A stretch of DNA of 11,802 nt from contig JAEEYJ010000018.1 of NCBI GenBank assembly GCA_016291725.1, positions 1 through 11,802 on the forward strand, written 5' to 3'. The notes under the pieces were generated by a model that saw nothing but the letters and a program-made list of their open reading frames with translations, searched no databases and was not told the DNA's origin. Positions 5,179-11,802 of the stretch are shown piece after piece. Both the position numbers and the translations under genes were made by a program. Every line of letters starts with the position of its first letter. Positions within the stretch are counted from its first letter, which is position 1. The DNA is from Solobacterium sp. Lineage in GTDB: Bacteria; Bacillota_I; Bacilli_A; Erysipelotrichales; Erysipelotrichaceae.

Positions 5179-6372
5179 ATGAAAAAAGAGAATTGTTTAC
5201 CGATCACACAGGATCTGATCCGTCTGGTCGAAGAAAACGGAGAACTGGAACATCTGCTGAAGAAATCCATCCTTCAGGCCAAGGAAACCAACCCCGATCC
5301 CATGACCAATCCCGTGGACAGTCTGGAATCCTACTATGCGTTCCTCGATCGTTCCGTACAGGCCATGCCCTGGGAGATCCATCCTGAGGGTGTCTTTACT
5401 ACTTTGTACGACCGGATCGACCAGAGCATGGGCTGTCTGTACTACATCTGTGAACAGCCCCTGGATGAACTGTCCGGCAGAGGATACTACCATAATTCCC
5501 TTCTTTACCATGAACCCTTCCGTTCCTGGTTCATCCGGATGATCCAGCAATGCGGCGGCTTCCTGGAGACACCGGACTCCTGGAACGAAGAATACTACCG
5601 TATTGCCCTGGCCAACCCGGATTTTCATCTCGGTGATGGTCTTTACGAGGATCCGGCAGAGTGGAAGTCCTTCAACGACTTCTTTGCCAGAAGGCTGCAG
5701 GATCCCGCTCTGCGCCCCGCTGCGTCACCGGACGATGACCATGTTGTCGTATCCCCGGCAGACGCCGCAGTGCAGGCATTCCTGCGCATCGACGCACAAA
5801 GCCGGATCATAGCCGAAGAAAAGGACTACGGTTACGGAATCACAGTCAAGACTTCTACACTGTCGAACGTACCGGCACTGCTCGGCAATTCAAAGTATGC
5901 ATATGCATTCGCGAATGGTACCCTCACCCATACCTTCCTGGATGTCTTTGACTACCATCGCTACCACTTCCCTGTCAGCGGCACGGTAAAGGAAATCTAC
6001 CGCATTCCCGGCCATGCCGCTCCGGGCGGTGTCATTATCTGGGACAAGGATCTTGGGAAATACAAAGAATACTGTTCGGAGGACGTCGGCTGGCAGTCCA
6101 TCGAGACCAGAGGCGTTGTTATTCTTGAATTGAATACCGGTGGTCTGGCAGCCGTCCTGCCGGTCGGCATGTGCCAGGTCTCTTCGGTGAACTTTGAACC
6201 GGAGATCGTACCCGGTACGGTTGTCCGAAAGGGTGATCCCATGGGCTGTTTCCGCTTCGGAGGCTCCAATATCATTATGATCTTCTCTGAAGAATCCGGC
6301 TTCACCATGACAGCCGAACCGTTTGTCCACCTGGATACCGGACAGGCCTACGGTCTGCTGAAAAAACAATAA
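5179..6372 (+). CDS. Phosphatidylserine decarboxylase-superfamily pyruvoyl enzyme
   Basis: These enzymes cut themselves at a Gly-Ser bond to form a pyruvoyl group, then decarboxylate an amino acid or phosphatidylserine. The 397-residue product has an N-terminal helical domain (about 50-150) that resembles the PSDC domain (PF12588). It includes the GGFLETPDSWNEEYY segment near 126-140. The catalytic domain follows with SFNDFFARRL (164-173), SPAD (D195), DYHRYHFPVSG (258-268, H263) and FGGSN (360-364, cleavage before S363). The Asp-His-Ser triad of E. coli PSD (D90, H147, S254) is thus intact, but LGST is replaced by GGSN. The two-domain layout and GGS-type site are those of the branch that includes fungal tryptophan decarboxylase PsiD. 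A soluble amino-acid decarboxylase is as likely as a phospholipid enzyme. No phosphatidylserine synthase gene is nearby, and no membrane segment is seen. Confidence 0.88.
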   Translation: MKKENCLPITQDLIRLVEENGELEHLLKKSILQAKETNPDPMTNPVDSLESYYAFLDRSVQAMPWEIHPEGVFTTLYDRIDQSMGCLYYICEQPLDELSGRGYYHNSLLYHEPFRSWFIRMIQQCGGFLETPDSWNEEYYRIALANPDFHLGDGLYEDPAEWKSFNDFFARRLQDPALRPAASPDDDHVVVSPADAAVQAFLRIDAQSRIIAEEKDYGYGITVKTSTLSNVPALLGNSKYAYAFANGTLTHTFLDVFDYHRYHFPVSGTVKEIYRIPGHAAPGGVIIWDKDLGKYKEYCSEDVGWQSIETRGVVILELNTGGLAAVLPVGMCQVSSVNFEPEIVPGTVVRKGDPMGCFRFGGSNIIMIFSEESGFTMTAEPFVHLDTGQAYGLLKKQ

Positions 6373-6396
6373 AAAACCCCTTCACAGGGGTTTTTT
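6371..6396. terminator. Bidirectional terminator between convergent units
   Basis: AAAAAACCCC (6371-6380) and GGGGTTTTTT (6387-6396) form a symmetric hairpin with loop TTCACA and a T tract in both directions. It overlaps the last two bases of the plus-strand decarboxylase stop and lies 17 bases beyond the eno stop, ending both transcripts. Confidence 0.93.
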
Positions 6397-6413
6397 ATAT
6401 CCGGATATTCCGC

Positions 6414-8545
<2,132 letters not shown>

Positions 8546-8548
8546 AGC

Positions 8549-9727
8549 TCACTCTTCCTCCAGGACTGCCACACCCGGCAGACTCTTTCCTTCCATGAAC
8601 TCCAGGGAAGCTCCGCCGCCTGTGGAGATATGGCTGAACTTCTCTGCATAGCCGAGGTTCTTCGCTGCCGAAGCACTGTCACCGCCGCCGATGATCGTCG
8701 TTGCGTCATCCAGCTCCGCAAGCGCTTTGCAGATCTCAATGGTTCCCTTTGCGAACTCAGGCTTCTCGAACACGCCCATCGGACCGTTCCAGAATACAGT
8801 CTTTGCACCTTCCAGCGCCTTCTTGAAGGCTTCAATGGTGCCGTCGCCGATATCCAGACCCATGTATCCGTCCGGAATCTCGCCGGACTTCACGGTATGA
8901 ATGTCACCCGGGTTGTCGAAGTCGTTCGCAACAACCGTATCCACCGGCAGGTACAGCTTGCCTGCACCCTTTTCGATGAATTCCTTCGCCAGTTCTTCCT
9001 TGTCGGCCTCCAGCAGGGATGTACCGATCTTTCCACCTTCCGCAGCTGCGAATGTATAGGCCATGCCGCCGCCGATCAGGACCTTGTCCGCTGTCTTCAG
9101 CAGATTCTCGATGACACCGATCTTGTCGGATACCTTCGCACCGCCCAGAATCGCCACGAACGGACGCTTCGGATTCTCCAGCGCACCGCCCAGGACTTCC
9201 AGCTCCTTTTCCACCAGGAAGCCTGCGCCGTGCGGCAGGTGTGTCGGAATACCGACGGTGCTTGCATGGGCACGGTGCACGGAACCGAACGCATCTTCGA
9301 TGAACAGATCACCCAAGGATGCCCAATAAGCACCCAGTTCAGGATCATTCTTCGTCTCGCCCGGTTCATAGCGCGTATTCTGCATCAGAACGATGGAACC
9401 ATCCTCCATCGCCGCAACAGCAGCCTCCAGAGCTTCCCCTCTGGTCTCCGGCACAAACACCACCGGCGCTGCCTGTACTTCCGCAAGGCGCTTCGCAACG
9501 ACAGCCATGTCGTTCTTCGCCTTGTCTTCCTCTGTCTTGATCTTGCCGAGATGGCTCAGCAGAATCACTTTGGCGCCGCGTTCCGTCAACCAGTTGATGG
9601 TCGGCAGGGCCGCCATAATCCTGTTGTCATCCGTAATGGTTTCCCCTTTGTGGGGCACATTGAAATCCACACGGACAATGACACGTTTTCCCTTTACATC
9701 AAAATCCTTCAATGTCTTTGTCTTCAT
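8549..9727 (-). CDS. pgk: Phosphoglycerate kinase
   Basis: Pgk makes ATP from 1,3-bisphosphoglycerate. The 392-residue product carries the family signature RVDFNVP (19-25), SHLGK (58-62), NTRYEPGE (117-124), GGAKVSDK (195-202), the nucleotide segment WNGPMGVFE (313-321), [10 protein letters not shown] (345-354) and [10 protein letters not shown] (368-377). Length and order are normal for a bacterial enzyme. AAGGAGAG lies six bases before ATG 9727. It starts 15 bases after the glgA stop and ends three bases before tpiA. No gap gene (glyceraldehyde-3-phosphate dehydrogenase) lies beside it, unlike the gap-pgk-tpi order common in Bacillota. Confidence 0.98.
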   Translation of the reverse strand: MKTKTLKDFDVKGKRVIVRVDFNVPHKGETITDDNRIMAALPTINWLTERGAKVILLSHLGKIKTEEDKAKNDMAVVAKRLAEVQAAPVVFVPETRGEALEAAVAAMEDGSIVLMQNTRYEPGETKNDPELGAYWASLGDLFIEDAFGSVHRAHASTVGIPTHLPHGAGFLVEKELEVLGGALENPKRPFVAILGGAKVSDKIGVIENLLKTADKVLIGGGMAYTFAAAEGGKIGTSLLEADKEELAKEFIEKGAGKLYLPVDTVVANDFDNPGDIHTVKSGEIPDGYMGLDIGDGTIEAFKKALEGAKTVFWNGPMGVFEKPEFAKGTIEICKALAELDDATTIIGGGDSASAAKNLGYAEKFSHISTGGGASLEFMEGKSLPGVAVLEEE

Positions 9728-9742
9728 ATCTGACTCTCCTTC

Positions 9743-11182
9743 TTAATTGCCGATGATACTATTATACAGCGCCAGGTAGGCATCTGCACTCCTGTTCCAC
9801 GATACATCCGTTTTCATTGCGCTGTGCACCAGGCCTCTCCAGCCTGCCGGGTTATCATAGTACGTTCTGAGCACATAGTCCAGGACGTCCATGAGGTTGC
9901 CCGAGCTTTCACCGTGGAAGCTGAAGCCGTTTCCTTCGCCTGTATACTCGTTGTACGGCATGACCGTATCCGACAGTCCGCCGGTCTCTCTGACCACCGG
10001 CAGTGTACCGTAGCGCTGGGAGATCATCTGGCTGATGCCGCAGGGTTCATACATGGAAGGCATCAGGAAGACATCGCAGCCGGCATAGATCATATGCGCC
10101 AGATCCTCATTGTAGCCGCTGTAGTAGACCATTCTGCCCTGGTACATGTTCTCCATGGAACGGAAAGCATCTTCAGCAGCACGCTCTCCGGTGCCCAGTA
10201 CGACGAACTGCAGGTTCCTGCGCATCATCTCGTGCATGCCGGAAGTGATCATATAGACACCCTTCTGGCCCGTCAGCCGGGATACCAGACCGATGACCAT
10301 GACATCACTCCGGACTTCCAGACCCAGCATTTCCTGGAGCTTTTTCTTGTTTTCCCGCTTGCCTGACACATAATTCCGCAGACTGTAGTTCTTGGCCAGC
10401 CGCAGATCGCTCAACGGATTCCAGTTGTCCGTATCAATGCCGTTCACAATGCCGCAGAGATCTTCCTGCCGGTATTTCAGCACTTCATTCAAACGCTCTC
10501 CGAAGCCCGGTGTCAGGATTTCCCTGGCATAGGTGGGCGATACCGTCGTGATCTTGTCCGCAAACACCAGCGCCGACTTCATGAAGCTGATGCCGTCATC
10601 GAAGCGGACTGCACCGTTGTTGTAGTAGTAATCATCGATCCCGAGCCTGGACCACAGCAGTTCCTTGGAAAAATTGCCCTGGAAAGCCAGATTGTGGATC
10701 GTATAGACATGCTTGATGTTCCGGTAGCGTTCATCTCCACCGTATACGTTCCTTGCCAGCAGCGGGATCATACCGCTCTGCCAGTCATTGGAATGGATGA
10801 TGTCCGGCCACCAGTCCAGGAAGCTGAGCATATCCAGCGCTGCCCGCTGGAAGAACGCAAAGCGCTCTCCATCGTCATAGTACCCGTACAGTGAATCCCG
10901 CTCGAAGAAACCCTGGTGCTCAATGAAATAATACGTAACACCGGAGTCTTCGCCGCGGTAGAACGTCGCCGGCTGCTCCGCATTGCCGAAGCGCACGGAC
11001 ATCGTTCCCAGACGCGCCAGTTCATTGTAGTGGTCCATTATGACATGGCTGTAGAGCGGCAGCACCACCCGGCAGTCGCAGCCTTTTTTCACCAGTACCT
11101 TGGGGAGACTGCCGATGACATCGGCCAGGCCGCCCGTCTTGACAAAGGGAAGCCCTTCTCCCGCTACAAACAGAATCTTCAT
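9743..11182 (-). CDS. glgA: Glycogen synthase (ADP-glucose type)
   Basis: GlgA extends alpha-1,4-glucan chains using ADP-glucose. It is a GT5-family GT-B enzyme in the cytoplasm. The product starts MKILFVAGEGLPFVKTGGLADV, with the ADP-glucose-binding KTGGL at residues 15-19. The N-terminal domain contains HSNDWQSGMIPLL. The C-terminal domain has the SRLTGQKG motif and the catalytic-region motif MPSMYEPCGISQM followed by VRETGGLSDTV. From ATG 11182 it has 479 residues, normal for the family. An in-frame GTG at 11206 lies inside glgD and would add eight residues with no homology, so it was rejected; GGGGTGA stands seven bases before ATG 11182. The start is ten bases after the glgD stop. Confidence 0.97.
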   Translation of the reverse strand: MKILFVAGEGLPFVKTGGLADVIGSLPKVLVKKGCDCRVVLPLYSHVIMDHYNELARLGTMSVRFGNAEQPATFYRGEDSGVTYYFIEHQGFFERDSLYGYYDDGERFAFFQRAALDMLSFLDWWPDIIHSNDWQSGMIPLLARNVYGGDERYRNIKHVYTIHNLAFQGNFSKELLWSRLGIDDYYYNNGAVRFDDGISFMKSALVFADKITTVSPTYAREILTPGFGERLNEVLKYRQEDLCGIVNGIDTDNWNPLSDLRLAKNYSLRNYVSGKRENKKKLQEMLGLEVRSDVMVIGLVSRLTGQKGVYMITSGMHEMMRRNLQFVVLGTGERAAEDAFRSMENMYQGRMVYYSGYNEDLAHMIYAGCDVFLMPSMYEPCGISQMISQRYGTLPVVRETGGLSDTVMPYNEYTGEGNGFSFHGESSGNLMDVLDYVLRTYYDNPAGWRGLVHSAMKTDVSWNRSADAYLALYNSIIGN

Positions 11183-11192
11183 GCCTTCACCC

Positions 11193-11802
11193 CTAGATGC
11201 GGTCACGCCGCTTTACATAGACCGGCAGTTCCTCCGTGCCCGTCAGTTCCTTGACCGTCTTTACAATTGCATACTTGTCCACGACAGCGTGGTCAAGCGT
11301 GACATTCGGACCTACTTCCGCACTTGTCAGGATAATGCTGTTCCTGACCACTGCACCTTTGCCGATGTGTACATTACGGCCGATCTGCGAATTGATGACC
11401 GTACCCTCAATGACCGATCCGTTGGCCAGGATTGAGTTTACAGCCTTTCCCTCGCCCTTGTAGGCAGTCGGACTGGAATCCCTGGTCTGGGTATAGACCG
11501 GCCGGTCCTTCTTGAACAGCTTCCTGACATTGGCCGGATCCAGCAGTTCCATATTGGCCCGGTAGTACTCCGGCAGAGAGTTCAGGCAGGCAATGTATCC
11601 GCCTACCGGCACACCCTGCACCAGCAAAGAGTCCACCTTGTCGCGCAGAATATCCTTGAACCAGTACAGCGCTGAGGTCTCATACGCTTCCTTGACCAGG
11701 GAGATGAACAGATCCTTGCGCATCAGATACTCTTCCATGGAGATCTTCGCTCTCTGGTAGCGTCCCATGTTCCGGCGGATGACCGTTACCCGGTGACCCT
11801 TG
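11193..11802 (-). CDS. glgD: Glucose-1-phosphate adenylyltransferase subunit GlgD, C-terminal part
   Basis: The reading frame stays open through the window edge, so only the last 202 codons are seen and the start is missing. The visible part begins ...KGHRVTVIRRNMGRY. It continues with ISMEEYLMRKDLFISLV, the typical end of the nucleotidyltransferase domain, and YYRANMELLDP. The left-handed beta-helix comes last, with hexapeptide-like repeats such as GSVIEGTVINSQIGRNVHIG and VVRNSIIL. The PVYTQTRDSSPTAY segment fits GlgD better than GlgC. GlgD pairs with catalytic GlgC in Bacillota to make ADP-glucose for GlgA; GlgC would be expected just upstream, outside the window. Its TAG stop lies ten bases before glgA. 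Confidence 0.92.
   Translation of the reverse strand, partial: KGHRVTVIRRNMGRYQRAKISMEEYLMRKDLFISLVKEAYETSALYWFKDILRDKVDSLLVQGVPVGGYIACLNSLPEYYRANMELLDPANVRKLFKKDRPVYTQTRDSSPTAYKGEGKAVNSILANGSVIEGTVINSQIGRNVHIGKGAVVRNSIILTSAEVGPNVTLDHAVVDKYAIVKTVKELTGTEELPVYVKRRDRI

Noticed and set aside
11183..11206. Upstream GTG start for glgA
   Set aside because: It lies inside glgD, lacks a ribosome site, and adds eight residues before a canonical GlgA N-terminus.

Overview
The window carries housekeeping and central-metabolism genes of a moderately GC-rich, low-complexity-free bacterial chromosome. Gene content and style suggest a Bacillota member, possibly of the Erysipelotrichia: a secG-rnr-smpB cluster, a GlgD-type glycogen subunit, strong AGGAGG ribosome sites and compact U-tract hairpin terminators. 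TGA is used as a stop (smpB, pgk, the 107-619 gene), which excludes the Mollicutes code. The class-level placement is inference. No insertion sequence, CRISPR array, phage gene or complete RNA gene was found.

Layout, left to right. (1) 1-106: window edge with a strong hairpin terminator and no gene that can be called. (2) 107-3505, minus strand: secG, then a terminator hairpin, then rnr (RNase R), smpB, and a conserved gene of unknown function. A consensus promoter sits directly before secG. The rnr, smpB and unknown genes overlap or nearly overlap. RNase R and SmpB work together in trans-translation and RNA quality control. (3) 3448-3714: a 267-base intergenic region holding the secG promoter, a 15-base palindrome and a degenerate tRNA-Ser-like fold. 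(4) 3715-4173, minus: a small helical DIP1984-family protein, divergent from (5) 4340-5131, plus: a crotonase-fold enzyme lacking the usual catalytic glutamates. (6) 5179-6372, plus: a pyruvoyl-type decarboxylase of the phosphatidylserine decarboxylase superfamily with a GGSN cleavage site. (7) 6371-6396: bidirectional terminator between convergent units. (8) 6414-11802, minus: glgD (partial)-glgA-pgk-tpiA-eno, with gaps of 10, 15, 3 and 20 bases, so almost certainly one transcript.

How the genes work together. The right half links glycogen synthesis (ADP-glucose supply by GlgD with an out-of-window GlgC, chain elongation by GlgA) to the triose half of glycolysis (Pgk, TpiA, Eno). The left half links protein export (SecG) with RNA decay and ribosome rescue (RNase R, SmpB). 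No undescribed defence or mobile system is visible. The least explained parts are the attenuator-like hairpin before rnr, the tRNA-like remnant, the two enzymes with altered active sites in the middle, and the basic tail on enolase.
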